This document shows positions 35,586 to 45,946 of a DNA stretch of 64,000 bases, in pieces. Each line of letters opens with the position of its first letter. The first letter of the stretch is position 1. The notes below the pieces were generated by a model that was given only the letters and a program-made list of their open reading frames with translations, did not search any database and was not told the origin of the DNA. This DNA is from Maricaulis sp. Its GTDB lineage: Bacteria; Pseudomonadota; Alphaproteobacteria; Caulobacterales; Maricaulaceae. The position numbers and the translations under genes are program-made. The DNA lies in assembly GCF_017643475.1 (NCBI RefSeq), contig NZ_JAEPNI010000002.1:434001-498000 (forward strand). The letters run 5' to 3'.

Positions 35586-36719
35586 TCAAACGTTCTCGGT
35601 TTCAGCACGCATTTCCTCAGCGCGTTTCTCAACCATTTCAACGATATGTTCGACCATCTCCTCGTTGGAGACATTGTGGTCGGGTCGGCCGGAGACATAC
35701 ATCTTGCCACGGCCAGCACCACCGCCGGTAAATCCAAGATCGGTCATCAGCGCTTCACCCGGACCATTGACGACACAGCCGATGATGGACAGCGAAATGG
35801 GTTCGGAAATGTGCGCCAGACGCTCTTCCAGCGTCTGCACCGTGCGGATCACGTCAAACCCCTGACGCGCGCAGGACGGACAGGCGATGATATTGACGCC
35901 TCGCGTGCGCAGGCCCAGCGATTTGAGGATATCAAAACCGACACGGACCTCTTCCTCCGGCTCGGCCGACAGGGACACACGGATGGTGTCACCGATGCCC
36001 GCCCATAGGAGGGAGCCGATACCGATGGAGGATTTCACCGTGCCGATGCGCTGCCCGCCGGCCTCGGTGACACCAAGATGCAGCGGCGCATCAGTCGCTT
36101 CCGACAAAGCCTGATAAGCGGCCACGGTCAGGAAGGCGTCGGACGCCTTCACCGAGATCTTGTAATCGCGGAAATCGAGATCCTCGAGGATGCGGGCGTG
36201 GTCCAGCGCGCTTTCCACCATCGCCTCGGGACAGGGCTCGCCGTATTTTTCCAGCAGGTGTTTTTCCAGCGAACCGGCATTCACACCGATGCGGATGGCA
36301 CAGCCATGATCGCGCGCGGCCTGGACGACATCCCTTACCCGGTCCATCGAACCGATATTGCCCGGATTGATGCGCAGGCAGGCTGCGCCCGCCTCTGCCG
36401 CCTCGATACCGCGCTTGTAGTGAAAATGGATATCGGCAATCAGCGGCACGGTCGCTGCGCGGGCGATTTCCCGGAACGCGGCAGTCGACGCCTCGTCCGG
36501 ACAGGACACACGCACCATATCGACGCCGGCCTCTTCACAACGACGGATCTGGTCGATCGTCGCGCCGGCATCGGCAGTCACGGTATTGGTCATGGTCTGG
36601 ACGGTAATCGGCGCATCACCGCCGACCTGCAGATCACCGACCTTGATCTTGCGGCTCTTGCGACGCTCGATCATGCGCCACGGACGAACGCTGCGCGGAT
36701 CTTTGCTGAGGTCGGACAT
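35586..36719 (-). CDS. ispG: 4-hydroxy-3-methylbut-2-enyl diphosphate synthase IspG (GcpE)
   Basis: This [4Fe-4S] enzyme carries out the penultimate step of the MEP isoprenoid pathway. The 377-residue product has the TIM-barrel start ([23 protein letters not shown]), LRINPGNIG and VSVKAS, then the cluster-binding cysteines in [12 protein letters not shown] and [10 protein letters not shown]. The ATG at 36719 follows GGAG. Such enzymes use flavodoxin or ferredoxin as electron donor. Confidence 0.96.
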   Translation of the reverse strand: MSDLSKDPRSVRPWRMIERRKSRKIKVGDLQVGGDAPITVQTMTNTVTADAGATIDQIRRCEEAGVDMVRVSCPDEASTAAFREIARAATVPLIADIHFHYKRGIEAAEAGAACLRINPGNIGSMDRVRDVVQAARDHGCAIRIGVNAGSLEKHLLEKYGEPCPEAMVESALDHARILEDLDFRDYKISVKASDAFLTVAAYQALSEATDAPLHLGVTEAGGQRIGTVKSSIGIGSLLWAGIGDTIRVSLSAEPEEEVRVGFDILKSLGLRTRGVNIIACPSCARQGFDVIRTVQTLEERLAHISEPISLSIIGCVVNGPGEALMTDLGFTGGGAGRGKMYVSGRPDHNVSNEEMVEHIVEMVEKRAEEMRAETENV

Positions 36720-36792
36720 GCGAAAACGCTCCAATCAGGTTTCAGACCCGATATAGCGGCTTCATGTGGCGCTTTCGAGAGGATGAACTCGC

Positions 36793-37638
36793 TTAGCGCT
36801 CACCTTGTGCAGTTTCCGCCTGGGCCAGAACCGGCTGGTTCTCTACGGATAGGCCTTCCTCGCCCAGCGAACCGACAAGCTCGCCGTCTACCTCCAGCTG
36901 GATGGCACCGGCATTGCGGGCGGAAACGGTCAGACCGTCTTCCTGGGCCCGATAGGCTTCACCTGCCGCCAGCTCACGCGCAAAAAGCACACGGCCAGAG
37001 GCGTCGCGCACTTCAAACCAGGTCGGCGCTGTGGCCCGCATGATCACGTCCTGTGGTACGGTGGCCGTTCCCAGCGGCAGGTCCGACCAGATATCGGCGA
37101 CCGTCACCGGCTGGCGATTGGCGGCGAAATCCTCGCGCGCCCAGGCCGGAGCAGCGTCCGGCGGCGATGGCATATTGGTCAGGCCGGTGTCATTGCCTGC
37201 CTGCTCGGCATACCAGAAGGCAACAGCCGCAACGCTGGCCAGGATCATGGCAGCGCCAAAAACACCGCGTGGCAGCTTGATTTCGCGACGGGTCTGGGCC
37301 GCAGCTGTCGGCTGGGCACGACCTGTTTCGGTATCCACTTCACGTTTGAACTGGTCAACGATGGCGATGCTGTCCAGGGACAGGAAACCGGCATAGGTCC
37401 GCAGATAACCAATAGCATAGGCACGCGCCGGAAGGCCGCGCGGATCCATGGTTTCAATCGCTTCAAGATAATCCTTGCGGATACGGGTCTGGGTGGCGGC
37501 CTCATCCAGGCTCAGCCCGGCTTTTTCACGCGCCTCACGCAGGCGTTCACCTGCAGAAAGCTGGAGAATATCTACGCCTTCATCTGCAAACACAGCATCA
37601 ACTGGGACAAAGCCCGTGCTCATAGCTTGACTCGACAT
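36793..37638 (-). CDS. RodZ-like helix-turn-helix membrane protein
   Basis: The 281-residue product has a cytoplasmic Xre-type HTH (GERLREAREKAGLSLDEAATQ, quoted in part), a basic juxtamembrane stretch, one transmembrane segment (FGAAMILASVAAVAFWYA) and a periplasmic DUF4115-like beta domain (PTWFEVRDASGRVLFARELAAGE). This is the RodZ layout, and RodZ links MreB to the envelope. Alphaproteobacterial genes of this kind sit upstream of ispG, as here. ATG 37638 is used; ATG 37623 is equally plausible. Confidence 0.8.
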   Translation of the reverse strand: MSSQAMSTGFVPVDAVFADEGVDILQLSAGERLREAREKAGLSLDEAATQTRIRKDYLEAIETMDPRGLPARAYAIGYLRTYAGFLSLDSIAIVDQFKREVDTETGRAQPTAAAQTRREIKLPRGVFGAAMILASVAAVAFWYAEQAGNDTGLTNMPSPPDAAPAWAREDFAANRQPVTVADIWSDLPLGTATVPQDVIMRATAPTWFEVRDASGRVLFARELAAGEAYRAQEDGLTVSARNAGAIQLEVDGELVGSLGEEGLSVENQPVLAQAETAQGER

Positions 37639-37721
37639 TACCACCCATCGCTCATTTCAAGAGCGACCTCACCCAAATGCGCAATCTGAATAGCCCCCTC
37701 AGCTCGCGCACCTCGATTAGA

Positions 37722-40019
37722 TCAAATCTTAACCACATTATCAACTGCCGCACCTGGCAGCCCGGCCTCTTCACCTGCTTCGAGCATCATCGAACGCAAG
37801 CTATTGACCGGTTCATTCATGTGATCAGCAATCCAGGTGCCAAGCTTGTTCGCATCCATTTGCGAAATCATGCTTTTGACCGGACCGATATTTGAGGCGG
37901 ACATGGAAAGGCTTTGGAAACCAAGAGCAATCAGCACCGCAGCTTCGAGCGGACGGGAGGCGGTTTCACCGCAAACAGAGACCGGAATCTCGTATTTCTG
38001 ACAGGTCTGGCTGATCTGCTGGAACAGTCCCAGGGCGGGCGGGCTCAACACATCGTACCGATCCGAGACACGGGCATTGTCCCGGTCCGCCGCGAAGAAG
38101 TACTGCATCAGATCATTGGCGCCGACGGACACGAAATCGATGATGTCAACGACTTGTTCCATGGCCCAGGCGATGGCGGGAGTTTCCAGCATCATGCCGA
38201 CCTGGACTTCGCTGGGCAGTTCGTGTCCCCGCTTTTCCGCCTGACGCAGTTCGCGATCGAGCATGTCGCGCGCCGCGCGCATTTCCCACGGCGCGGCGAT
38301 CATCGGGAACATGACTCTCAGCGACCGGCCGGCCGCAGCCCCGATCAGCGCCCGCAGCTGGTAACGCAGCAGGCCGGGCCGATCGAGCCCCATGCGGATG
38401 GCCCGCCAGCCCAGCGCCGGATTCGGTTCAACAGCTGATGGCGCAAAAGGCGCTACCTTGTCGCCGCCCAGATCCAGCGTGCGGAACACCACCGGCTTGT
38501 CCCCGGCAGCTTCCAGAACAGATCGATAGACTGTGGCCTGCTCGTCCAGGCGCGGCAGGGTATCGGAGACCATGAACTGGAATTCGGTGCGGAACAGCCC
38601 CACACCATCGGCGCCCAGTTCTTCCAGCTGTGTCATTTCGATCAGCAGGCCGGCATTCATCTGAACCGTGACCTCACGTCCATCCCGGGTCCGGGCCGGA
38701 CCGCGCAGCTGGGCGTAACGTTCCTGACGGGCCGAACGAGCCTCGATGCGTTCGTCATAGGTCGCGACAACATCATCGGTGGGTCGAATGTGCAGCAGGC
38801 CAAACTCGCCATCCAGGATCAGCGGGTCGCCATCCTCGGCGCGGTCGAGCGCGCCCTCCAGATTGCCGACCAGCGGGATGCCGAGCGCCTTGGCGACGAT
38901 GGCGGCGTGCGAGGAGGCAGACCCCTCCTCCAAGGCTATGCCCTTGAGCTTGTCACGATCGAAATCGAGCACTTCCGCGGGGCCCAGATTGCGGGCCACG
39001 ATGATCGCATTGTCCGGCAGTTTGATGCTGGCGCCCGTATAGGCCTCGTCCAGGTGCCGCAGCAGGCGGTTGGCCAGGTCTTCCAGATCATGCAGGCGAT
39101 CGCGGAAATACGGATCCGGCGATTTCATCAGGCGGGCACGGTTCTCGTTTCGCACCCGCTCGACCGCAGCCTCGGCAGTCAGACCAAGACGGACGGCCTC
39201 GCGCAGACGTTCCAGCCAGCCCCGGTCCTGGGCAAACATGCGATACGCCTGCAGGACTTCGCGGGTTGGGCCACCAAAGGCACCGCGGCCACCCTCGAGC
39301 ATCTCGTCCACGGCGGCCCGCAAGGCGGTCAGCGCCAGTTCGAGCCGTAGCTCCTCGCGCTCCATGTCGTCGGCGATCAGATGGTCCGTGCCGACATGCG
39401 GCTCGAACAGGACAGCAACGCCCTTGGCCAGACCGCTGGCGAAGGCCCCGCCCTGGAAACGCTCCGGCTTGGACTGGCGAACATCCAGTTCCGCCATTTC
39501 CTCGGCTTCGGCGATATCGCCACTGGCGACGATCTCGGCCAGGACCATGGCGACGGTCTGCAGCGTCTCGACTTCCTCCTCGGAAATCTCCCGCTTGGCC
39601 GCCGCCTGGGCCGTCAGGACCCCCACCAGGCGACCACCGCGCAGAATTGGAACACCGACAAAGGTGTCGAAGGGTTCCTCACCGGTTTCCGGCTTGTAGG
39701 AGAAGGCCGGATGCTGGCTGGCGCTTGATGTCGTCAACGGACGGGCATTGCGGGCGACCAGGCCGACAAGGCCCTCGCCCGGCTTGAGACGAACCTTGTG
39801 AACGGACTCGGTTTTCAGACCGTGCGTCGCGCACAGCTCAAGCGAGCTGGATTTTCGCGACAGGTAGATCGAGCACACATCCCAGCCCGCCTCCTCCGAA
39901 ATCATGTCGGTGAGGTGGTCCAGTCGCTCCTGCGCATTTTCCTGCACGGCCATAAGCTCGCGCATGCGCGTCAGCAGCCTGCGGGGATCCCTGACGGCCG
40001 GTTGGGTCGTTTCGGTCAT
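37722..40019 (-). CDS. ptsP: Nitrogen PTS enzyme I, PtsP
   Basis: PtsP takes phosphate from PEP and passes it to NPr in the regulatory nitrogen-PTS. The 765-residue product has an N-terminal GAF domain (about 20-165, WDVCSIYLSRKSSSLELCATHG), a PEP-utilising mobile domain with the phospho-His in EGSASSHAAIVAKALG, and a TIM-barrel PEP-binding domain (GVGLFRTEFQFM, FDFVSVGANDLMQY-like IDFVSVGANDLMQYF). Its start overlaps the lysC stop (ATGA). The lysC-ptsP-prfA order is familiar in alphaproteobacteria; here prfA lies elsewhere. Confidence 0.95.
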   Translation of the reverse strand: MTETTQPAVRDPRRLLTRMRELMAVQENAQERLDHLTDMISEEAGWDVCSIYLSRKSSSLELCATHGLKTESVHKVRLKPGEGLVGLVARNARPLTTSSASQHPAFSYKPETGEEPFDTFVGVPILRGGRLVGVLTAQAAAKREISEEEVETLQTVAMVLAEIVASGDIAEAEEMAELDVRQSKPERFQGGAFASGLAKGVAVLFEPHVGTDHLIADDMEREELRLELALTALRAAVDEMLEGGRGAFGGPTREVLQAYRMFAQDRGWLERLREAVRLGLTAEAAVERVRNENRARLMKSPDPYFRDRLHDLEDLANRLLRHLDEAYTGASIKLPDNAIIVARNLGPAEVLDFDRDKLKGIALEEGSASSHAAIVAKALGIPLVGNLEGALDRAEDGDPLILDGEFGLLHIRPTDDVVATYDERIEARSARQERYAQLRGPARTRDGREVTVQMNAGLLIEMTQLEELGADGVGLFRTEFQFMVSDTLPRLDEQATVYRSVLEAAGDKPVVFRTLDLGGDKVAPFAPSAVEPNPALGWRAIRMGLDRPGLLRYQLRALIGAAAGRSLRVMFPMIAAPWEMRAARDMLDRELRQAEKRGHELPSEVQVGMMLETPAIAWAMEQVVDIIDFVSVGANDLMQYFFAADRDNARVSDRYDVLSPPALGLFQQISQTCQKYEIPVSVCGETASRPLEAAVLIALGFQSLSMSASNIGPVKSMISQMDANKLGTWIADHMNEPVNSLRSMMLEAGEEAGLPGAAVDNVVKI

Positions 40020-41239
40020 GCGTTGATATGGTCCAGTCCGTAAGCTGCATGCAAGGCCCGCACAGCCTGCTCCACAGCATCATTCTCGATCAGTGCAGAA
40101 ATCTTGATCTCCGAAGTTGCAAGGACCTTTACGGCGATTCCTGCCTGGCCGAGAACTCCAAAGAGGGAACGGGCGATGTCGGCGCGCTGGCGCAGGCCTG
40201 CACCGACAACGGAAACCTTTGCCAGACCGGTCTCATGCGAAAGCACGGATCCGTCCGCGGCCTCTTCAACCGCCGCCAGCGCGCCCCTGAGATCACGCTG
40301 GGAAACCGAAAACTCCAGATTATGGCGGCCGTCATCGCGGCCATGCGCCTGGACGATCATGTCCACGCCAATGCCTGCATTCGCGAGCGCCTCGAACACG
40401 GTTTCCGCAAGACGGCTCGGCTCCGTCGCGCCCAACAGCGCAATACGCGCCTGGTCACGGGCATAGGCCACACCACTGACCAGTCGGCGCTCGCCCAGCG
40501 CTCGCTCAGGCACAACATGGGTCCCCCGACTTTCTCCCGGCGCGGCAAAGCTGGAGACGACTTTCATCTCGACGCCCTGGGCCTTGGCATACTCGACAGA
40601 TCGCGGCTGCAGGACTTTCGCGCCCTGGCTGGCGAGCTCCAGCATTTCGTCATGACTGACGGCGTCCAGGCGCGTCGCCTGCGGCTCGACACGCGGATCG
40701 GTCGTGTAGACACCATCCACATCGGTATAGATGTCACAACGTGCTTTCAGCGCTGCGGCCAGCGCCGCTGCGGACAGATCGGTTCCACCTCGCCCCAGCG
40801 TCCGCAATTCGGCCTCACGCGTAATGCCCTGATATCCGGCCAGCACAGGCACTTCGCCTGCCGCCAGCGCGTCCTCGAAAATCTGCACATCCATGTCGGC
40901 GATGGAGGCAGCGCCACAGGGGCCCGTCGTCACGACCGGCGCCTGCCAGCCCATGATGGAGCGCGATTTCAGTCCCAGTTCACGCAGAGCCAAGGCCATA
41001 AGCGAGGCAGAGACCTGTTCGCCAGCGGCCAGGGCGACATCGGTTTCACGATCGCCCAATCCACCACCCAGTTCGCTGGACAGGCCCAGCAGGCGGTCGG
41101 TTTCACCGGACATGGCGGAAACAACGACGATCGGCGTTTCGCCTTGCTCGACAGCGTGTTGGATCAGGCGGGCGGAGTGCCGAATTCTCTCGATAGAGCC
41201 CACAGAAGTTCCGCCAAACTTGGCGACAACACGTGTCAT
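40016..41239 (-). CDS. lysC: Aspartate kinase
   Basis: The enzyme phosphorylates aspartate at the head of the lysine, threonine and methionine pathways. The 407-residue product begins MTRVVAKFGGTSVGS, with the kinase domain to about 240 (GRGGTDLSAAALAAALKA, DVDGVYTTDPR) and two C-terminal ACT domains (RIALLGATEPSRLAETVFE and VSVVGAGLRQRADIARSLF) for feedback control by end products. Length is that of monofunctional class II-like aspartokinase. It is coupled to ptsP. Confidence 0.95.
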   Translation of the reverse strand: MTRVVAKFGGTSVGSIERIRHSARLIQHAVEQGETPIVVVSAMSGETDRLLGLSSELGGGLGDRETDVALAAGEQVSASLMALALRELGLKSRSIMGWQAPVVTTGPCGAASIADMDVQIFEDALAAGEVPVLAGYQGITREAELRTLGRGGTDLSAAALAAALKARCDIYTDVDGVYTTDPRVEPQATRLDAVSHDEMLELASQGAKVLQPRSVEYAKAQGVEMKVVSSFAAPGESRGTHVVPERALGERRLVSGVAYARDQARIALLGATEPSRLAETVFEALANAGIGVDMIVQAHGRDDGRHNLEFSVSQRDLRGALAAVEEAADGSVLSHETGLAKVSVVGAGLRQRADIARSLFGVLGQAGIAVKVLATSEIKISALIENDAVEQAVRALHAAYGLDHINA

Positions 41240-41447
41240 TCAGGCCGTCCCTCGCTGCCCCGACTGCTCTATGGCTGCATATAATTGCGCGCGGGCCTCG
41301 ATTACACCCCGGCCTGCGGCCATATTAAGGCGCGACGCGCCAATCCGTCGCCTGTCCTAATGCGCTGACAGCCGCTATGCAATGTCACAACGCAAGGGAC
41401 GACGACTCGTGACCGTCCAGAACCGTGGGAATATCAAAGGACAAGCC

Positions 41448-42206
41448 ATGGGCAGCCAAGCCGCACCGGACACTCTCAACCGCCCCTCGATCGACCCGGA
41501 AGAGGTCGAGAAATTCTCGCGCATTGCCGCGGAATGGTGGGATCCGGACAGCAAGTTCAAACCCCTGCACAAGTTCAACCCGGTCCGCCTGGACTTCATC
41601 CGCGACACCGTCAGCCTGCACTTCAACCGCTCCGGCGACAAACCCTTTGCAGGACTACGCGTGCTGGACATTGGCTGTGGCGGCGGACTGGTTTCCGAAC
41701 CCATGGCTCGCCTCGGCGCTGAGATGGTGTCGGTCGATGCCTCGGAAGCCAATATCAAGACTGCCAGCGTGCATGCACAGGAAGTCGGGCTGGAGATCGA
41801 CTATCGCCACGGTGTCGCCGAGCAATTGCTCGAGGCCGGCGAACAATTCGATGTCGTGCTCAATCTGGAAGTGATGGAACATGTCGCCAATCCGCACACT
41901 TTCCTGATTGATTGCGCGCACCTGGTCAAACCGGGTGGTCTGATGATCTGTGCCACCATCAACCGCACGCCCAAGGCCTTTGCACTGGCCATTGTCGGGG
42001 CGGAATGGATCATGGGATGGCTGCCGCGCGGCACGCATCGTTTCGGCAAGCTTGTACGCCCCTCGGAAATCCGCACAGCCCTGTCCCAGGGCGGCATGGA
42101 AACCGAACCACCGGTTGGCGTGACCTATAACCCGCTCAATGACCAGTTCTCGATCGGCAGCGACGTCTCGGTGAATTACATGATGGTCGCACGCAAGCCG
42201 GACTAG
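41448..42206 (+). CDS. ubiG: Ubiquinone biosynthesis O-methyltransferase UbiG
   Basis: UbiG performs both O-methylations of the ubiquinone ring. The 252-residue product has [11 protein letters not shown] at the N-terminus, the SAM-binding loop [20 protein letters not shown] and the UbiG-specific [29 protein letters not shown] region (quoted in part). The ATG at 41448 has AAGGA 7 bases upstream. Its stop overlaps the stop of the convergent CYTH gene in CTAG. Confidence 0.95.
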   Translation: MGSQAAPDTLNRPSIDPEEVEKFSRIAAEWWDPDSKFKPLHKFNPVRLDFIRDTVSLHFNRSGDKPFAGLRVLDIGCGGGLVSEPMARLGAEMVSVDASEANIKTASVHAQEVGLEIDYRHGVAEQLLEAGEQFDVVLNLEVMEHVANPHTFLIDCAHLVKPGGLMICATINRTPKAFALAIVGAEWIMGWLPRGTHRFGKLVRPSEIRTALSQGGMETEPPVGVTYNPLNDQFSIGSDVSVNYMMVARKPD

Positions 42207-42694
42207 GCCTGGTCGCGCCAGTCCCGATAAGGGTTCAGCGCCAGATTGATATTCTTGAAACGCGGATCGGTGCTGACCTCGGCGCCGCACCAGTCGGGCA
42301 GATCAACGACCTGGTCTTCTTTGTCCAGCTCGATCTCGGCCATCACCAGTCCCGCATTGGCGCCGGCGAAGACATCCAGCTCCCAGACCAAACTGCCCTG
42401 CGGCAGCAGGTAGCGCGTCTTCTCCACCACCACGCTCGCCCTGAGCACCTGTGCCATTTCGCGGGCATCGGCGAGCGGGATCTCGTATTCGAACTCCGGC
42501 GCAGCAAGACCGGTGGACCAGCCCTTGATAGTCAGCCAGGCCTGTGTCTCGTCGACGATGCGCACACGCAAGGCCGGATCAAACCCCTCACCCAGATAGA
42601 ACTGGCTGAGCCGCTTCGCCTGCAAACCCGACAGCGGCGGCAATCGCTCCGGCAGGACACGGAATTTCCGCTCGATCTCGACATTCGCGCCCAT
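42203..42694 (-). CDS. CYTH domain protein
   Basis: The 163-residue triphosphate-tunnel protein begins with the ExExK signature VEIERKF. Alternating charged strands follow ([54 protein letters not shown]), as in CYTH/ygiF enzymes that cleave inorganic triphosphate or thiamine triphosphate. It is the last gene of the comF-grxC-nitrilase-DUF1178 series, 4 bases after DUF1178. Confidence 0.85.
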   Translation of the reverse strand: MGANVEIERKFRVLPERLPPLSGLQAKRLSQFYLGEGFDPALRVRIVDETQAWLTIKGWSTGLAAPEFEYEIPLADAREMAQVLRASVVVEKTRYLLPQGSLVWELDVFAGANAGLVMAEIELDKEDQVVDLPDWCGAEVSTDPRFKNINLALNPYRDWRDQA

Positions 42695-42698
42695 GCGC

Positions 42699-43121
42699 TC
42701 AGTTCGCTTTCTTGGGCGGTGTCGGGGCAAATGCATCCGGCAGGGGCGCTACCGGAACCCCGTCATCCTTGAGGGACTTGCTCTCCTCGGCGGAGGTCTC
42801 CCCATAGATCAGCCGTTCCGGCTTCTCGCCCTCATGCATGGCCCGGGCTTCGGAGGCGAATTCATCGCCGACATAGTCGTAATTGTCCCGGATATGCGCG
42901 CGAACTTTCGAGGCCATCTGCTTGACCTGCTCCTCCGGCGAGGCTTCGCGCTTGCGCGAGGTCCGCACCGCAGGCGCCATCAGCGCCTTGCGCACTTCCA
43001 GCGAGCCGCAATGCGGGCATTCAACCAGATTGCGAGCGACCTGGTCGTCATAGGATGCCGAATTGGAGAACCAGGCTTCGAATTCATGGTCCTGGTCGCA
43101 AAGCAGGGCGTATTTGATCAT
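42699..43121 (-). CDS. DUF1178 family protein
   Basis: The 140-residue product has the DUF1178 start IKYALLCDQDHEFEAWFSNS and a possible zinc-ribbon half (ECPHCGS), then a charged helix (QVKQMASKVRAHIRDNYDYVG) and a Pro-rich tail. Function is unknown. Its ATG overlaps the nitrilase stop (ATGA), and this neighbour order is conserved in many alphaproteobacteria. Confidence 0.88.
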   Translation of the reverse strand: MIKYALLCDQDHEFEAWFSNSASYDDQVARNLVECPHCGSLEVRKALMAPAVRTSRKREASPEEQVKQMASKVRAHIRDNYDYVGDEFASEARAMHEGEKPERLIYGETSAEESKSLKDDGVPVAPLPDAFAPTPPKKAN

Positions 43122-43960
43122 CGTATCAATCTCTCGCGAAACGCTGCCTGGAGCGTTAACTCGCGATCATGCTCCAGCGCAGGGATCCGCCGGCGTGCCT
43201 CGGCCACTTTTCGCAGATCCAGATCGGCGTGCAAGATACCAGGTTCCGCATGCTCCAGCTGGGCGACGATCTCGCCCCACGGGCCAACGATCATCGAATG
43301 CCCCCAGGTCTTGCGCCCATCCTCGTGCAGCCCGCCCTGGGCGGGTGCGATGACATAGCTGCCGGTCTCTATCGCCCGGGCGCGCAACAGGACCTCCCAG
43401 TGCGCCCGCCCGGTCGGACGGGTAAAGGCCGCCGGCACGGAGATGATCTCCGCCCCCGCCTTTGCCAGCGCCCGGTAAAGATAGGCAAAGCGCACATCAT
43501 AACAGATGGACAGCCCCAGCCGGGCCTCGCCCAGATCGGTCACGCTGAGCGTCTCACCGGCCTGATAGTTTGCGCTCTCGCGATAAGTCTCGCCCTGGCC
43601 CAGGCCGACATCGAACATGTGCGCCTTGTCATATCGCGCCAGGACCTCGCCCTCGGGCCCAAACAGGAAAGAGCGATTGGCGGCCTTGCGCTCGCCCAGC
43701 CATATGGCCAGCGAACCGATCAACAGCGTGATACCCAGCTCTTTCGCCAGCGCCGAGAAAGCCGGGATGGCAGGCTCATCTGCCTCGGGCTTCATGACGG
43801 CAAAGGCCTGATCGGCATCCTTCTGCACCAGATGAGTTGTCTCCGGCGTCGCGATAAACTCCGCGCCCTCCGCGGCAGCCCGACGGATCATCTCGCAGGC
43901 CGTCTCGATATTGGCCTGCGGGTCGATACCCGAACGCATCTGGATAAGGGCGCAGCGCAT
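43118..43960 (-). CDS. Nit-type carbon-nitrogen hydrolase
   Basis: This 280-residue nitrilase-superfamily amidase probably repairs deaminated glutathione or hydrolyses omega-amides. The catalytic triad is visible as Glu in FIATPETTH, Lys in YDKAHMFDV and Cys in LGLSICYDVRF. It lies 3 bases after grxC and overlaps DUF1178. The gene's presence beside a glutaredoxin fits a glutathione-related role, which is inference. Confidence 0.9.
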   Translation of the reverse strand: MRCALIQMRSGIDPQANIETACEMIRRAAAEGAEFIATPETTHLVQKDADQAFAVMKPEADEPAIPAFSALAKELGITLLIGSLAIWLGERKAANRSFLFGPEGEVLARYDKAHMFDVGLGQGETYRESANYQAGETLSVTDLGEARLGLSICYDVRFAYLYRALAKAGAEIISVPAAFTRPTGRAHWEVLLRARAIETGSYVIAPAQGGLHEDGRKTWGHSMIVGPWGEIVAQLEHAEPGILHADLDLRKVAEARRRIPALEHDRELTLQAAFRERLIR

Positions 43961-43963
43961 GGA

Positions 43964-44227
43964 TCAGAGATCCGCAGCGAGCATGGCGTCGAGCTTGCCG
44001 GCACGTTCCAGCGCCATCATGTCGTCGCATCCACCAATGTGAGTATCGCCGACAAAGATCTGCGGGAAGGTACGGCTGCCATTGGACTTCTCGAACATTT
44101 CCCGGCGCGCCGCGGCATTCATGCCGGCGTCGATCTCGGTGAAATCAGCCTTCTTCTCTTTCAACAGCGCGACAGCGCGGGCGCAGTAACCGCACATCGA
44201 GCGCGTATAGATCGTGACTTGGGACAT
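43964..44227 (-). CDS. grxC: Glutaredoxin GrxC
   Basis: The 87-residue dithiol glutaredoxin has active site CGYC at 12-15 (SMCGYCARA), FPQIFVGDTHIGGCDD with the cis-Pro and glutathione-binding GG. It reduces mixed disulfides using glutathione. It is second in the comF operon. Confidence 0.95.
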   Translation of the reverse strand: MSQVTIYTRSMCGYCARAVALLKEKKADFTEIDAGMNAAARREMFEKSNGSRTFPQIFVGDTHIGGCDDMMALERAGKLDAMLAADL

Positions 44228-44245
44228 AGAATTCTCCTTTGCTCC

Positions 44246-45001
44246 CTAAATAGTCAGATCTGTTTCTCTTACAACTCGGCAAAGTGTCACGACGTCCACA
44301 CGCCCTGATCCAGATCGCTTGAGCAGACTGGCGCAGGCATTCACCGTTGCCCCAGTGGTGAGCACATCATCGACCAGCAGGATATCCTGGCCCTCAAGCT
44401 TACCGGTCAGTTCAAACGCGCCTGACACATTGCGCTTGCGCGAGCGGGCGCCCTGACCCGCCTGGCTGGGCGTCGCCTTCCGGCGCAGGAGAAGATCCGG
44501 CTCGAAACCCAACCCCGCCTGCCGCGCCATCGCCCGGGCCAGAAGTCCCGCCTGGTTGTAACGACGCTTCATCAGGCGTTTCCAGTGCAGCGGCACGGGC
44601 AAAATCAAGGCCCCATCCTGGACCTGTCGGCCGATACTCATCCACATCCAGCGCGCGAAACGCTCCACACTCTCGCGCCGGTCAGCATGTTTGAGCGGCA
44701 GAACAAGATCCCGCGACACCTCGTCATAAACCAGTGGCGCACGGGCCCGGTCATAATATGGTGGTCTGGCGATGCAGCTGGCACAAAACCTACCCGTGAC
44801 ATCGGCTCCGCCAAACGGGTAGTCAAAAGGCAGCCCGCAGGTCCTGCACAGCGGGTCGGCGACAAATCGCAGGCGGGACCAGGCCTCTGCCGCCAGCTCG
44901 CCATGTGCCCGCACCGGCTGGTGAGACACGGGGCATAGCGGTGGCCAGATCAGATTCTGGGCTTCACTCAATACTGCACGCCACGGCGCCGACATCTTCA
45001 T
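44246..45001 (-). CDS. ComF family phosphoribosyltransferase-like protein
   Basis: The 251-residue product has an N-terminal zinc-ribbon (CPVSH, CRTCGLPFDYPF, CASC) and a C-terminal PRTase fold with ILLVDDVLTTGATVNAC. ComF proteins take part in DNA uptake in competent bacteria. The start could be ATG 45001 (MKMSAPW) or ATG 44995. It heads the five-gene operon down to CYTH. Only about 30 bases separate it from the divergent methyltransferase gene. Confidence 0.88.
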   Translation of the reverse strand: MKMSAPWRAVLSEAQNLIWPPLCPVSHQPVRAHGELAAEAWSRLRFVADPLCRTCGLPFDYPFGGADVTGRFCASCIARPPYYDRARAPLVYDEVSRDLVLPLKHADRRESVERFARWMWMSIGRQVQDGALILPVPLHWKRLMKRRYNQAGLLARAMARQAGLGFEPDLLLRRKATPSQAGQGARSRKRNVSGAFELTGKLEGQDILLVDDVLTTGATVNACASLLKRSGSGRVDVVTLCRVVRETDLTI

Positions 45002-45031
45002 ATCGCCGGCAAAGAGGGTATATGCACAGGC

Positions 45032-45946
45032 ATGACCGATCTTCCTCCCCAGCTGTTCGACCGCGCATTGCTGAAACACCGCCGCAACCGCGCAGCGGGC
45101 AATCTATCGCATTACAGCTTCCTCGCGAAGCGGGCTTTTGACGACATGCTGGATCGGGTGGAGAGCATTACCCGCGATTTCGACCGTGCCCTCATCCTGG
45201 GGGGTGGGCCGGATCTGCGCGAGGAGCTCGCCCAGCGCTCGGCAGCCGGAAAGATTGGCTGGCTGGCCCAGAGCGATCTGGCACCTGCAGTGGCTGCGCG
45301 GCTTGGCCACCCGGCCCTCGCCATCGATGAGGAATACCTGCCGGTCGCCGAACATTCGCTGGACCTGGTCCTGGCGCCGATGAACCTGCACTGGACCAAC
45401 GACCTGCCCGGCGTGCTGGTCCAGATCAACCGCGCCTTGAAACCGGACGGATTTTTCGCCGGAGCCCTGTTCGGTGGCGCCTCGCTGACCGAGCTTCGCC
45501 AGTCACTGATGACCGCCGAGAGCGAACTGACCGGCGGTGCCAGCGCCCGCGTCTCTCCCCTCGCTGGGACCTTCGACATGGCGGCTCTGCTACAGCGCGC
45601 AGGCTTTGCCATGCCCGTCGCAGACATCGATCGTGTCACCGTGCGTTATGACAATGTTTTCAAGTTGATGCACGATCTCCGTGGAATGGGCGAAACGAAT
45701 ATTCTCGCCGAGCGCAGCCGTAAGCCGGCGACACGCGCCCTGATGATGCGAACAGCCGAAATCTACGCAGACCGTTTTGCGGACGCGGATGGGCGGATTC
45801 GGGCAAGTTTCGAGATCGTGCATTTTGGCGGCTGGGCGCCGCACCCCGACCAGCCCCGGGCCAAGCGTCCGGGCTCGGCCACGACACGACTGGCGGACGC
45901 GCTGGGCGTCAAGGAACATTCGGCCGGTGAAAAGGCGGGTGGTTAG
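45032..45946 (+). CDS. SAM-dependent methyltransferase, BioC/NDUFAF5-like
   Basis: The 304-residue product starts PQLFDRALLKHRRNRAA, a segment characteristic of the alphaproteobacterial NDUFAF5-type proteins. A class I methyltransferase core follows (ALILGGGPDLREEL, DLVLAPMNLHWTNDLPG, ALKPDGFFAGALFGG). The mitochondrial relative hydroxylates a complex I subunit, whereas BioC methylates malonyl-ACP. Which reaction applies here is open. Its stop codon overlaps the stop of the Flp pilin gene. Confidence 0.8.
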   Translation: MTDLPPQLFDRALLKHRRNRAAGNLSHYSFLAKRAFDDMLDRVESITRDFDRALILGGGPDLREELAQRSAAGKIGWLAQSDLAPAVAARLGHPALAIDEEYLPVAEHSLDLVLAPMNLHWTNDLPGVLVQINRALKPDGFFAGALFGGASLTELRQSLMTAESELTGGASARVSPLAGTFDMAALLQRAGFAMPVADIDRVTVRYDNVFKLMHDLRGMGETNILAERSRKPATRALMMRTAEIYADRFADADGRIRASFEIVHFGGWAPHPDQPRAKRPGSATTRLADALGVKEHSAGEKAGG